The notes below the pieces were generated by a model. That model saw only the letters and a list, made by a program, of their open reading frames with translations. It searched no databases and was not told the DNA's origin. Below are positions 1 to 10,285 of a DNA stretch of 64,000 nt, in pieces (positions within the stretch are counted from its first letter, which is position 1; every line of letters begins with the position of its first letter). The stretch lies in the NCBI RefSeq assembly GCF_021134715.1, contig NC_060019.1, positions 4,154,001-4,218,000 of the forward strand, read 5' to 3'. The stretch comes from Daphnia pulex. Lineage: Eukaryota; Arthropoda; Branchiopoda; Diplostraca; Daphniidae. The position numbers were made by a program, and so were the translations under genes.

Positions 1-1
1 G

Positions 2-103
2 GCCAGTGACAACCGGAATGTGCCGGAATGGATGTTGAAGAACCAAGGAGCCGCCGGATCAAATCGCAAAAGAATAGCCCAAATGAAGTCGTGGTTGAGT
101 TGA
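2..103 (+). CDS. possible C-terminal end of an LTR-element polyprotein (partial)
   Basis: An open frame enters from the window edge and stops with TGA at 101-103. It would encode 33 residues containing a PEWM segment and a basic KRIAQMKSW tail. It lies about 550 bases upstream of a purine tract and an LTR-like sequence, so it could be the end of that element's last ORF. No domain is recognisable, and the frame may be chance. Confidence 0.2.
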   Translation, partial: ASDNRNVPEWMLKNQGAAGSNRKRIAQMKSWLS

Positions 104-632
104 AGTGAGGGTCGTGTTGGAGCATAGTGCAGAGCGCGGAGCAAGTCGCAGAGCGCAGAGCACAAGCGTGCAGAGCGCAGAGCGGGGCGCAGAGCACAAA
201 GCTGAATACGGAGCCCGGAACTGAGCACAGAGCTCGAAAGAAATGGTGGCCACCAAGCGCGTCGCAAACCTCGGTTTGAAAATGGTTGAGAGGCGGCCAC
301 AGTGGTGGGTAAGAATCGCGAGACTCTAGCTACAGCGCGCCGTGCGAAAACCCGATTTCGGAAAATCGTCGAAATAGAAGCGAGCGTCGTGGCGTCGAAC
401 AAAAACAAACCGCGAGCGTCGTTGCGCTTCCATCTCGGTTGATTAGTTTGCACATTTGAGAACTGCGCTTAAAGGGTCGTCGCCATGCGAGTCAAACGAA
501 CAGCCGAATTTGACAACTGCGAAGCGATGCGTATTGCGTCGTCATGCGTCGCCATAGCGAGACAATGAATCCGCCGCCGACATCTTCGACCTTCGCATTC
601 GTTAAGTTCGATGATCGAGGGCGATCATTCCA
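104..632 (+). other. non-coding 3' part of an LTR element, with a GAGCGCAGAGC-rich stretch
   Basis: No convincing reading frame. Bases 120-235 hold a degenerate short tandem array built on GCAGAGC. The stretch runs directly into a purine tract and LTR, so I read it as the untranslated 3' part of that element. Confidence 0.35.
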
Positions 633-648
633 TTAAGGAGGGGGGAAA
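633..648 (+). promoter_or_regulatory. polypurine tract of an LTR retroelement
   Basis: An almost pure purine run (AAGGAGGGGGGAAA) ends immediately before a TG dinucleotide that opens an LTR-like sequence. This is the expected plus-strand primer position. Confidence 0.6.
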
Positions 649-977
649 TGTCGCGTACAGTTTAGTACAGACGTCGATCATAGAGACGATTCTTGGAAAT
701 GACGATAAGGGGACGACGGACGACGATGACATAAGGTAACCTTGGTTCCCTCTACTTAAAAGACGACCCTCTGTAGACGTAAGGGAGAGACGAGTTTGGC
801 CAGTCGTGTGTGTGGGCTCTCTGTTAACTGGTGTTGGGCACTGTCGTCGGTGTGTAGTGACGGCAGTGCATGTGCTTTGGCGGAGGCTGGGCTCGTGCAA
901 TCGTAGAGCCAGCTCCGTGAAACTGCAGCACTGGTCGGCCACAGCAACGTGACGCCCGCATATACCCGCCCGTGACA
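649..977 (+). repeat. 3' LTR of an LTR retroelement cut by the window edge
   Basis: The 329-bp sequence starts TGTCGCG and ends CGTGACA, so it has TG..CA termini within short inverted ends, and it follows a polypurine tract. A weak TATA-like ACTTAAAAG lies near 753. The partner LTR would lie left of the window, so neither target duplication nor LTR identity can be tested here. Family unknown. Confidence 0.6.
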
Positions 978-2895
978 ATATTTGTTGAAGTTATAACAGA
1001 GATGGCAACAACTAATTTTTATTGTTATAGGATTCTTAAGCAAATGTGGCGGAAAAATTGAAGAAATAAAAAAGTAAAATTACGAAAATTTATTTTACAA
1101 ACATGTCAGTAACACTAATGGTTGCAATGTTCAGCCCAAAATTTTTCTACGGGATATTTAACAGTGCATTTAGTTCATCGTTTATAGAGTTGGTTTTATA
1201 AAAACGAAGCTTTTAATGTTATTTTAAAAACTTTTTTAAAAATTCACGTTTAATTATTGAAAAGTGTTGTTTAAATTTTTGGGCAATTGGCACAAGAGAA
1301 GAATAGGGATAAGAGAAAAGCTATTGCTTTTGCGTCAAACTTTAAGAGTTCTTCACTGGTTAGCAAAATTTTCTCTCCAGTTTAGCTGGGCATATAAAAT
1401 TCCGAATATAAGGGTAGCGACCGTTCTTTCAGTTGCATCAATGGTCTCGTCAATTTTGATCCAGATTTTACTATTCTTAACAGTTTTGCGAATGATGATG
1501 GTGAATGAGAATGGTGTTTTCGTAGATAATATTGAGATACTTTTTGCGAAAGTGACGGCGGCAGATGTACCTAAAGTTATATGTGGGAATGCATGTAGAG
1601 GCAATGTAAGTGGTGTTGCTATGGGTAGAATAAAGAATACCCATTTAGGCGACGTAAAGTCGGGGGTGTAATATCTCATAACAAGGAAAGTGTTATAAAA
1701 ACTTAGGAATGCATATGCACTAAGCCGACTTTCTTTCTCCGGTCACTGCCGTAAGATATTTCTCTTTTAATAACCATTTTTAGATAGATTAATAAAATAT
1801 ATCCCGTTCACTAATTGCTGGATGAGAGGACGGGTTCCAATCGCCCAAATTTTATACCTCCACGTTGTACGTTTCATTCGCTGCATAAAAATAAAATTTG
1901 TTATATAAAACTATACCCTTAAAAAGCATATTGGAAATTTATACTTCATGTGGAAGTGTTCCTATATCCAATTAAGAATGTCATTGCAGGCACCATAAAA
2001 TTAATAGTTTCCCGTAGATGCTTTTTCTATGGGAGGGACATTCTTGTTTGTGTTAAGAATGAAAATGTATGAAAAAATGTTGTTATTATGGTGTAGTGAT
2101 GACACCTGAACAAACAAATAATTTTTTTATTTTTTACAATAATGTTTTGCGTGACATTAGATTTCTGTTATCTTTCAGCGGCACAGCAATAATTCTGCTA
2201 TTTTTTATGTAGTGCTATCATTTGCAGTTATGATTACTTTTTAGCTTATTCTTCATGCTGTATTTGTTGATCAAGCAAATATTTAAAAAAAAATATTCAA
2301 AAATTCCCCAAAAATTATTTAAAAAATTTCAACAAAAATTTTAATTAAATATTCATATGTATAATTCATGTGTTAAATCATATGTATTTAAATTATACGT
2401 AAAGTAATCATCAGGGTGTGAACGCGAGGTAAATAGATGTTTGAAAAATGTTATTAAAATCCATTCAATAAAAAATTAATTATAATTTTACATAATAGCA
2501 ACGTTTTAAGTTAATATTTTCTATAGTTTTTCATTTTATTGCAACAAAAACATATCAAAACTTTACATTTAAATAGTAATACACAAATATAAATAGAATG
2601 CAGACGCTCTTTATTGGAGGCCATAAAAATGATCTTTCTCTTTCAAGGAAATATCCGTTAACACATGGTTTCAATATCAGCGTTCCTAATAAGGTTGAAA
2701 AGGCTATTGATGCCAAGTTGCTATTGACAAATTTCATTGAGACGAATCAGTTTACTGTTTAAAAAAAACAGTTATTGCTACTTCTTTTTTATCTGTACTT
2801 GAATGTACCATTGTAAATTTCGTAAAAATATAACTGTACGGTTTGAAGTCATCTTTTTATAGTTTCCTGTGCCATCAATAAACTCCTGAATGTAA
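978..2895. other. AT-rich intergenic DNA, no supported gene
   Basis: Open frames of up to 135 codons on both strands overlap at 1264-1679, but none shows a recognisable domain or a convincing start. I see no RNA gene. Confidence 0.5.
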
Positions 2896-2898
2896 TTC

Positions 2899-3418
2899 TT
2901 TATAAGTTCATAAATCTTCATTTAAACTCGAACCCATAGACCAGCATCATGGAACTAACTGTAACTTTTTTTTCAAAAATTCTTTGATAAAACAAGTAAA
3001 AGCGTACCGCAGTCTTAGATCTTAAAGGTAAAACTTTTTTAAAACCGTGATGGAGAATGAATCTTTTAAGTAAAACGTTCAGCGAACATCCAACAAGGGA
3101 CACTGGACTTACTAAATACACAATTTATATGTATTATAATCAATTCTACTAGTTCATTCGTTGCGGGGCTGTGAATCCATCGGTTTTCTTCAAAATCCTG
3201 TTATCGATTTCAAAGAAAATCCCATAAAAAAAGTTGAAATCATCTTTGAAAAAAAATCCCAGAAGAAATTTTCCAATACTCTATGAAGCTTTCAATTTGA
3301 AAAAGGAGAAGATCAGCTTCGGGGGCATAAGAATTTCAAGTTATTTTTAGTTAAATAATGGTGTTATAGTAGATTTATTAATCAACCACAATTAAACTAT
3401 TGATTTGTAATAATAGTG
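2899..3418 (+). repeat. dispersed repeat P, copy 1 left part
   Basis: Aligns by eye over about 500 bases to 10286-10735, sharing long stretches such as CTCGAACCCATAG and TGATTTGTAAT. The copy is interrupted at about 3418 by a LINE and resumes at about 6312. Confidence 0.75.
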
Positions 3419-3627
3419 GAAGTAATGGTCGATACGTCGTCTTTTCAGCCTGACGTACGTTTTTTATCTCCTCTCAGAACACAACCTTTTTATAGATATT
3501 TCTTGCGGTGAACTGCGTGTGCAGCCTGAATCCCCTAAACAGTTTTCCACCGTGTATCCAATATTTCCACTGACTGAAGAGCTACGCTTGTTTTTTTTTA
3601 TCTCGTGAAGCTAGTAATCCCTGTGGA

Positions 3628-4560
3628 ATGGACGCGGACGACGACGGTGGCTCCGCCACCTCGGCTGTCACAACAATAAAGGATTGCACGAGATGCTACA
3701 TGCCATTTAAATTCAAACCAAACACCCCAGATGAGAAGTTCTGCACGCTACAGTGTTCCAAGATGTCAAAGGCAGAAAAAAAGCAACCGGTTGGAAGCAA
3801 GAACTACTCCACTCCTAACACCAAGACGTCAGCAACGCAGAGGATCCAAACGGAGAGACGTCGTTGTCCTCGGACACTCCACCAACAGCTCAATGTATTG
3901 GCTGTCCCAAAGTCAACATGCCAAACAACCCTAGTAAAAAGTACTGCAACTCTGCCTGCTATCAGGAAAACCGGTCTAAAAAGAACAATGAGAGTTTCTT
4001 CACTCCAGCTGGAGCAAAAGTGAAGGGAAAAAGAAGCCACGACACCCTATCTTCACCGGCCGGTTCAGGTTTTGCGGCAAATAACGCTAGCAAAAAAGCC
4101 AAACTGGGCCAAGGCGGCGTCGCAACAGAGTTTGAGGAGATAGTGTCAGACCCAGATCTATTCGACCCAGACTGTCTCAAAAAAGAAGACATTTTAAAGA
4201 AGCTGGAGCATCCTGGCCTTTTCATCCTCTACATCATCCTTTACATCAACAAAACAGCACAGTTTTTAGCCTTCAGGGGCAGATTGGAAACTTAGAGAAG
4301 GACATCGTCATCATCAAGCTGGCGTTTGCCGACAACGCCATACAGTCATATAAGGAAAGAAGTGTGGCCGGCTAAACTTCTCTGCCCGTTCCTGAACCAG
4401 GCAAAAACACGTATGCAACTGCAGTTAGGGGACAGGCGTGTCCCGTTCTCATTGCCAATTACGCGGAAGGAGCCAAAACAGCAGATCGCGTCTATTTTAC
4501 CTAAGTCAAACAGATGCTAGGGGCCGGGATGGACGGACAAGTCCCACAACGTGTTAGGCA
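3628..4560 (+). pseudogene. LINE ORF1 remnant with two Cys-rich zinc-binding-like modules
   Basis: The ATG at 3628 opens a frame with a CTRC..FCTLQC module. A frameshift near 3850 moves reading to the frame holding a second, similar module (CIGC..YCNSAC), each C-x2-C-x15-17-C-x3-C. A further frame carries a short coiled-coil-like piece near 4290-4370 and a Y-A-x-A-V-R-G stretch around 4400, typical of the RNA-binding C-terminal part of LINE ORF1 proteins. It would have been an RNA-binding chaperone of the retrotransposition particle. At least two frame breaks make it non-functional. The modules resemble FCS/TRASH-like fingers more than retroviral knuckles, but this assignment is uncertain. 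Confidence 0.6.
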
Positions 4561-4632
4561 GAAAGATGACAATCTTTAGACTTATTACTTATATGCTTAT
4601 ATATTACTTTATATACTTATCTTTTATTTAAC

Positions 4633-5900
4633 ATGGCCTGGCACCCAGCAATTCTTGCCACACTCATAAAGCGCGGCTGCCCCCGTTACCTAGTCTGCAT
4701 TGTTCGCAGCTTCCTCTCGAACAGTACTTCAATTTTTTCGCACAACAGTACGACCCTGTTAGAAAACGTAAATTTAGGATGTCCTCAGGGCGGGGTTCTT
4801 TCTCCGTTTCTCTGGAATTTGATGATTAATGACATTCTGAGGCTATCGTTCCCTTTCTGTTCCGTATTATTGCATACGCCGACGATCTCACGGTCACCAC
4901 CTCGCACAAGGACTCCACAATTGCAAAGAAAAATCTACAGATTATCGGCAATCCTATATTGGACTGGTGTTGAGAAAACCAAATGAGTTTAAATTCGGAG
5001 AAGTCGATTTTCTCAAAGCGTTCATTGCCCAACGACTTTGCCGATCACCATCTGGTCATCAACGAAGCTTGCATCTACCCATCGACTGAGACTAACTTTC
5101 TTGGGTTTACCCTCGACCACCGACTAAAATGGGCTATGCATGTCTCAATCAATGTTACAAAGCGATCGTTCTTTGCCCTGAAAAACTACCTGCGTGCCAC
5201 CTGGGGCATTGATCAACGTTGGCTGAAAATGTCAGTCTCCACCATTATTGAGCCGGTAATTTTGTACGCAGGGTGTTCAGTACGGGCTTTCTATCTGCAG
5301 TCGAAAAGGGGAGTAAAGAAACTGAGGGCTTATTACAAATTCTTTCACACGACCGGCGCAAATAAAATACCATTCTGCCAAGACGATCCGGGCGTTTTGT
5401 GGCTCCACTCCGCGGCGAAAAAAGTGGGAGAATCGATGAGTTTTTGTGTGGTTACGGTAACCTTTGCAAGAGCACAGAAAATATTCAACAAATCACTCCT
5501 CATTAAGAGCACTCACACTGAAGCTTTGGAATGACAAATGGAACTCTTCTCCAGTTGGCTGCTCAACGAAAAAGTGTTTTCCATCCGTCACCTCGGCGGC
5601 CTTAATAAAAAATCAACGCATCTTTCTAGCGAGCTCATCCAAATTTTAACTGGTCACTCATTCCTAAACGTTCACCAACACCACTTTCAATTTTTAGACT
5701 TCCGGGCATGCGCATGTGGTCAGTTGGAAGAGACCACGGAGCACTTTCTCTTTCATTGGCGGAATTTTGCTGCGGCTCGAGAGAATTTTCGCGACCGCTG
5801 CATGTCAACCATGACATCTTGTCCACCTCAACTGACTGCTATCAAGTCATGCTCTCAAGTTTTTCTAGCGATGCGAGACTTTATTCATGCATCCAGGTGA
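4633..5900 (+). pseudogene. LINE ORF2 remnant: reverse transcriptase and C-terminal Cys motif
   Basis: Frame 1 (4633-4860) shows the RT signature GCPQGGVLSPFLW. The catalytic YADD box lies at 4875-4886 in another frame, so a frameshift separates palm motifs, and an in-frame TGA follows at about 4968. The next frame (to 5534) carries FLGFTLD, the usual RT motif after the thumb. The last piece (5538-5900) ends in CACGQLEETTEHFLF, the C-terminal Cys-rich motif of jockey/I-like LINEs. No endonuclease is left. The parts are collinear, so this is one decayed ORF2 and not several genes. Confidence 0.8.
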
Positions 5901-6311
5901 CTGGCCAAAACCACACGAATAGACACATCTCGCTGACACCCGGGGATTGTGGACAAACCCTTTCCAGAGGTGGTGGCTATTGCGGCGATCGCTGAATATC
6001 GATCTTGAAGATCCAATCAAGTCGGCAGGTACTGCTGTTTGTCTCACTGCTGGCTACCCAACTCTCATTCGAATGGCAATTCTCTGAAAGGTAACCTCGG
6101 CTCTTGCAAGAACTTATATGTCCAGCAGGCCCAGAAACCCCAACGTTCTCTGTTTTATTTTTATCATTAGGTAGTATACTGAATTTCTAAATCTTTAATA
6201 CCTACATGCACATCAAATTATTATGTATCACTGTACTCACACACACGCGGGTCTTCATCACAAATACATTCGGGTGATGCTCGTTTTCGGAGTTGAGCCC
6301 AGTTTTAAAAA

Positions 6312-6866
6312 AATAGTAGTGTAAAGGTCTGTTCACATACCTCCCGTTCACCAACTCCTTCTCCTCTTTACGTGTGAATTATTATGTCAAGGCACTCCTT
6401 TCCAAAGGTCTTTTCAATGATACATACCCAAGCAACTTAAGTGTGGGCTTATTTCTCGGTAAATTTTCGGGCAAATTTTTTGATTTTGTTATTTTATATT
6501 TTATTTTATATTATTTCTATTTTCTAATCTTACAGAGGTTGATTGTCTTCAGAAAAGAATTCCATTTTTACCATGAAATTTATCCTACTCTTGATCATTT
6601 ATCAAACTTCCTGAGTCATCCTTGACAAAAAAAAATCTTTTTTCCGGGTGGTGAAACTGACAACCAATTAACACAGAAAGGAACGGTTCAACCGTGGGGG
6701 GGGGAGGGGCGAAGCTACCTCGTTAGTTATAAATTCTATGCAATCATTTATTAAATAATACCTTTAGTTTTAATTTAGGTTTGAACCTTCACATCATCGG
6801 TAAAAATAAAATGCCAAGCGACGCCAGAAGTTAACAAAGCTACTAGATTTGAAGGAATTTCATGTT
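6312..6866 (+). repeat. dispersed repeat P, copy 1 right part
   Basis: Continues the alignment to copy 2 (10735-11796) after the LINE, including the GGTCTGTTCACATA and CAACCGTGGGGGG segments. It corresponds to the empty site for the hAT-type MITE in copy 2. No gene is visible. Confidence 0.75.
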
Positions 6867-6924
6867 TAAATAATTCAGTCGTAAAAAGCGTGATTTATCA
6901 AACAAGCTGTGTTATAGGTTCCCC

Positions 6925-7938
6925 TAGGCTGTTTCATTTTACACTTTTTTTTTAAATTTTGCGGGGGACGCTTAGTATATCTTGCGTGTTACTTAAAAAA
7001 TAAGTTCTGTAAAAAAAATTAAAAAAAAAAATTAATTTTAGCACCCTCGCCGACGAAAAAACTGAAAAAAACCCGAAAAAATTTGACTTTTTTTGCAAAA
7101 ACTCAGGTTTTTTTTTAATTTTTTCAATCCAACGCTTAATACATTAATTATTACTTGGTACTTAATAGTTATACCAAGTTTCGTTAAAAAATAACGTTAT
7201 TTAAGACCTGCGCCAGTCCAAAACCTAACTTGCATATACCCACAATTAGGCGTATACATGTCAATGTAAAAAAAGAGAGTGTGTTAATTGGCGTCTGTAA
7301 GTGTTCAAAAATGTATTATTCATTGATTTTTCATATTCACTTACCCTGCTAAAAGTCTAGTCAACAGGGTAAGCGTTTGCGTGGACGGGAATGGGTCAAA
7401 ATGACCTCACAGACGGGCATAGAAGGCGGCCTTAACGGCGACAAGTTGCCATAATGGGTAACAGCATAGCCGGGGTAGCAGCATTGGAACAGTTGCTAGA
7501 TTTATACGATGGCTTTAACCAATCAGGCAATGCTGATTTCTCAATGAATAATACATTTTTGATCACTTACAGACGCCAATTAACACACTCTCTTTTTTTA
7601 CATTGACATGTATACGTCTAATTGTGGGTATATGCCAGTTAGGTTTTGGACTGGCGCAGGTCTTAAATAACGTTATTTTTTAACGAAACTTGGTATAACT
7701 ATTCAGTACCAAGTAATAATCAATGTATTAAGCGTTGGATTGAAAAAATTAAAAAAAACTTGAGTTTTTGCAAAAAAAGTCAAATTTTTTCGGGTTTTTT
7801 CAGTTTTTTCGTCGGCGCGGGTGCTAAAATTAATTTTTTTTTTAATTTTTTTTACAGAACTTATTTTTTAAGTAACACGCAAGATATACTAAGCGTCCCC
7901 CGCAAAATTCAAAAAAAAGTGTAAAATGAAACAGCCTA
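6925..7938. mobile_element. 1,014-bp foldback element with about 415-bp inverted arms and 9-bp target duplication
   Basis: Ends TAGGCTGTTTCATTTTACA and its inverse. The left arm runs to about 7345, and the right arm from about 7537 back-matches it with few differences. The roughly 190-bp spacer is unique and has no ORF. AGGTTCCCC is repeated exactly at 6916-6924 and 7939-7947. A 9-bp duplication and very long inverted ends fit a non-autonomous Mutator-like element; no transposase is present. The superfamily is inferred from these two traits only. Confidence 0.8.
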
Positions 7939-7947
7939 AGGTTCCCC

Positions 7948-8540
7948 CTTGTTTTAAATTTGATTTATTTATCAGAAGATAGTGCTAAATGTGATTATTG
8001 TGTTGCTTTTTCAATCGTTGATCTTTATTTTATGGCCAAGAATTCAGTTTGTTTTAAGAGGCCATGGTGCGACACAAGACCACGGCGTGGTGCTGAAAAG
8101 TTCGGCGTGGTGTTGAAAATTTTGGCGTGGCGCTCTAAATAGCCAAGATGGCTATAGATGAAGGATTATAAGTAAGAGATTGTGGTAAATTTTTAAAAAA
8201 CCAGTAGTTATCCGAGTTCTTTTTTTTTATTATAATGGTTTTTCATCATGCAAGATATTCGTAGGTTCCCCTGGGTATGGGATTATGCATGGCGTGGTGT
8301 GGAATATGGCGCCGTGAGGAGGTCATATTTGAAAGGGACGTTAGGATTATTGGTAAAAATAAAGAATAAATATTCAGTTAAGGATTGTGAAGTAATTTTT
8401 CTTTTGATTTATATGGGTTTTGTTTTTTTAATTTATTGAAAAATTTGTCTGTTCAGGAAGTGGCCCGGCAACATTGGGTTTCTATAAAACTGTTGGCTGT
8501 GAAGTCTAGACCTAAGCAAAGAATACTCCTGATTTTATTA
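7948..8540. other. spacer without supported gene
   Basis: AT-rich, with three close GGCGTGGTG-type repeats near 8060-8135. Short frames of 60-63 codons show no recognisable feature. Confidence 0.4.
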
Positions 8541-8590
8541 CACAAAAATGGAGATCGAAATTGAAATGAAACGGTGCCTGCAAATTTTTA

Positions 8591-8731
8591 GAGAAATTAG
8601 CGAAGATTGAAGACAAAATTAGCATTCTCAATCGCCGAGTAGCCCAACTGGAGCAGGAGATGGGCACTACAATTGAAGACGAAGACTCGAGCGAGGAATC
8701 CAGCGGGTCAGACGTTGAAATCGTTAATCAA
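8591..8731 (+). pseudogene. acidic coiled-coil exon upstream of caspase remnant
   Basis: Follows an acceptor-like TTTTTAG and ends before GGTATT. It encodes a heptad-like segment (ILNRRVAQLEQEM) and then an acidic Ser/Glu run (EDEDSSEESSGSD). It could be a linker or prodomain exon of the caspase-like gene that starts 100 bases downstream, since the acidic style recurs beside the second caspase copy. The link is positional only. Confidence 0.35.
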
Positions 8732-8829
8732 GCTGGTATTTGTTTTTTTGTTTTTGTTTTTAGGTGGTGAAAGACAAGTCATGTTTATGGTCAAAATATA
8801 ATTTATTTATTTTTGTTTTACTAATCAAG

Positions 8830-9109
8830 AAAAAATAATTGCCACTTTTAAAAAACTGGGGGCAAAAGTCGAGCAACAGGAGAAAAAAAACATAGAAGAG
8901 ATCCAGACGAAGATAAACGAACTGTAAAAACGGGATTGGTTAATTATTGCCATCTCGTCCCACGGGCAAGACAACAAATTTAAGACTGCTGACTCCCCAA
9001 TGGATTTTGATCTTCAGCAACAAGAGTTTGACGGCAAGAATTGTCCAGGGTTATTGGGGAAGCCAAAGATTTTCTTTTTCAACGCCTGCCGGGGACAAGC
9101 CGCAAATGG
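8830..9109 (+). pseudogene. caspase-like protease, p20 catalytic exon with an in-frame stop
   Basis: The exon begins after CTAATCAAG and ends at a GTATGC donor. One frame gives the caspase p20 order: a helix-rich segment, DWLIIAISSHG (catalytic His in SHG), then GKPKIFFFNACRG (catalytic Cys in the pentapeptide, here NACRG instead of the usual QACRG). A TAA at 8935-8937 interrupts the frame ten codons before the SHG motif. Caspases cleave after Asp in apoptosis or immunity. With the stop and no prodomain this copy is probably dead. An inverted partial copy lies at 24180-24590. Confidence 0.75.
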
Positions 9110-9191
9110 GTATGCTTTTTTTAAATAATCAATTGCATGTTCTTATCGAAATCAAACAATTTTTTAAATTTCTCATCCGATGTTCCCACAG

Positions 9192-9310
9192 AATTTTTGT
9201 CGAGTTCCAAAGAAGTTTTCGAATGGAAATGGTTCCAAATGATTTGGAATTCTTTGCTTCTTGGCCGACAACACCAGGATATAAAGCTTATGAACGTGAT
9301 TGTCAAAATG
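9192..9310 (+). pseudogene. caspase-like protease, p10 start exon
   Basis: Bounded by acceptor GTTCCCACAG and donor GTATGT. It encodes a hydrophobic strand, then FFASWPTTPGYKAYE, which aligns in position and pattern with the p10 strand and substrate-loop segment of caspases (usually a YAT-PGY-S-R type motif). It continues the frame of the preceding p20 exon. The same exon is present on the minus strand at 24281-24400. Confidence 0.65.
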
Positions 9311-9401
9311 GTATGTATTTTCATTTTTATGTTTTCCGCTGTTTTCCTGGTTTAAATCTACTTTATTACATGAAAAGATGTTAACCTATGAAATATTTAA
9401 T

Positions 9402-9710
9402 ATGTTCTCCCGGTTCTCCATTCTTGCAACACTTGTGTGATGTCTTTTGTCAGCGTAAATTGGATCTTTTTTCGATGATGACACGTCAATCGAAAAGTGC
9501 CCCACGACGGAATTTGTATAATTTTCTAGTAGTTTCAAGGACTAGTATTCATTGATGAAATAGCCAGACACTATAGACTAAAAATTTGTGTTTCATCTGT
9601 TTTCAGTGGAAAGATTTTTCAATTTATGAAAAGCTGAAAAGACACTAGATCTGTGTACAATGATGACACTTGTCAACAAACGAGTGCCTGATGACGAATT
9701 TTTTCGTCGT
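9402..9710 (+). pseudogene. caspase-like protease, terminal p10 segments
   Basis: A frame at 9402-9533 carries SPFLQHLCDVF and LDLFSMMTR, matching the G-S-W-F-I-Q-x-L-C helix and the region after it in caspase p10. A second MMTLVNKRV segment at about 9660 resembles the VNRKV motif near the caspase C-terminus, so the last exon may lie there or the end was duplicated. No clean acceptor precedes the first segment, which supports decay. Confidence 0.5.
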
Positions 9711-9754
9711 CAGGTGTTTAATAGTTTTTTAACTATATTACAGATTAAAGAATT

Positions 9755-10262
9755 AAGTTACCAAAAGATTGGCAAGACTTGTTATGAGCACGCAACATAT
9801 GAGCTCCTCAAGTCTTTCTATGCGAGAATATTTAGAAGAAGGAAAGAGTGGGGAGAGCTCTTCACCGTGCAGTCGTTGGCAACTTGGCATCGTGAGTGAG
9901 CAAGACGCGTCGTCTGCTACTGGCTTTCGTTTTGATCTAAATTCCCTTACTCTCAGCTCGGTTGCCATATTGAATTAAATTGACTTGGCAGTTTCTACTG
10001 AAATTACGTTGCAAATAAATTTAGGCAAATTGTTAGATATAGTGTATCCAAATAGAAAAAATTACCACCTGGTTTTACCAAGTCGTCCGCCCCTCAAACA
10101 GACCGTTTTGGGGAATTTTTCGAAAATCATTGCTAGGGTTTTTAAAAAATAAACAAATAGATGGCTTATTTTGTTACATTTTTTTTCGCTTAGTCGATTA
10201 GTGAAAACCGCAATCGCCTAACTTTTTTTCGTTTGGGAGATATCTCAGAAAAACTGAAATGC
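9755..10262 (-). repeat. inverted copy of the segment at 20686-21170 (and 51080-51560)
   Basis: The reverse complement matches the region next to the RecQ fragment in duplication copies A and B, including TGGCAACCGAGCTGAGAG and GGTCTGTTTGAG. It therefore links the caspase remnant to the RecQ-containing segments. No gene is recognised; the 71-codon minus frame is shared with the repeat but featureless. Confidence 0.75.
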
Positions 10263-10285
10263 CAAGTTTCTATTGGTATTGCTGT

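Larger units (their letters stand above)
3419..6311 (+). mobile_element. decayed, internally deleted non-LTR retrotransposon (LINE)
   Basis: Inserted into repeat P: the uninterrupted paralogue at 10286-11796 lacks it. Imperfect flanks AATAATAGTG on the left and AATAGTAGTG on the right look like a diverged target duplication, and the right end has an A-rich tail (TTTTAAAAAAA). It contains a Cys-rich ORF1, then RT and C-terminal parts of ORF2 in several frames. The endonuclease region is missing, so it is dead. Confidence 0.75.

Noticed and set aside
1264..1679. Overlapping frames of 135 (plus) and 108 (minus) codons
   Set aside because: They mirror each other, lie in AT-rich DNA and show no domain or family pattern. 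One of them is necessarily a shadow, and neither has independent support.
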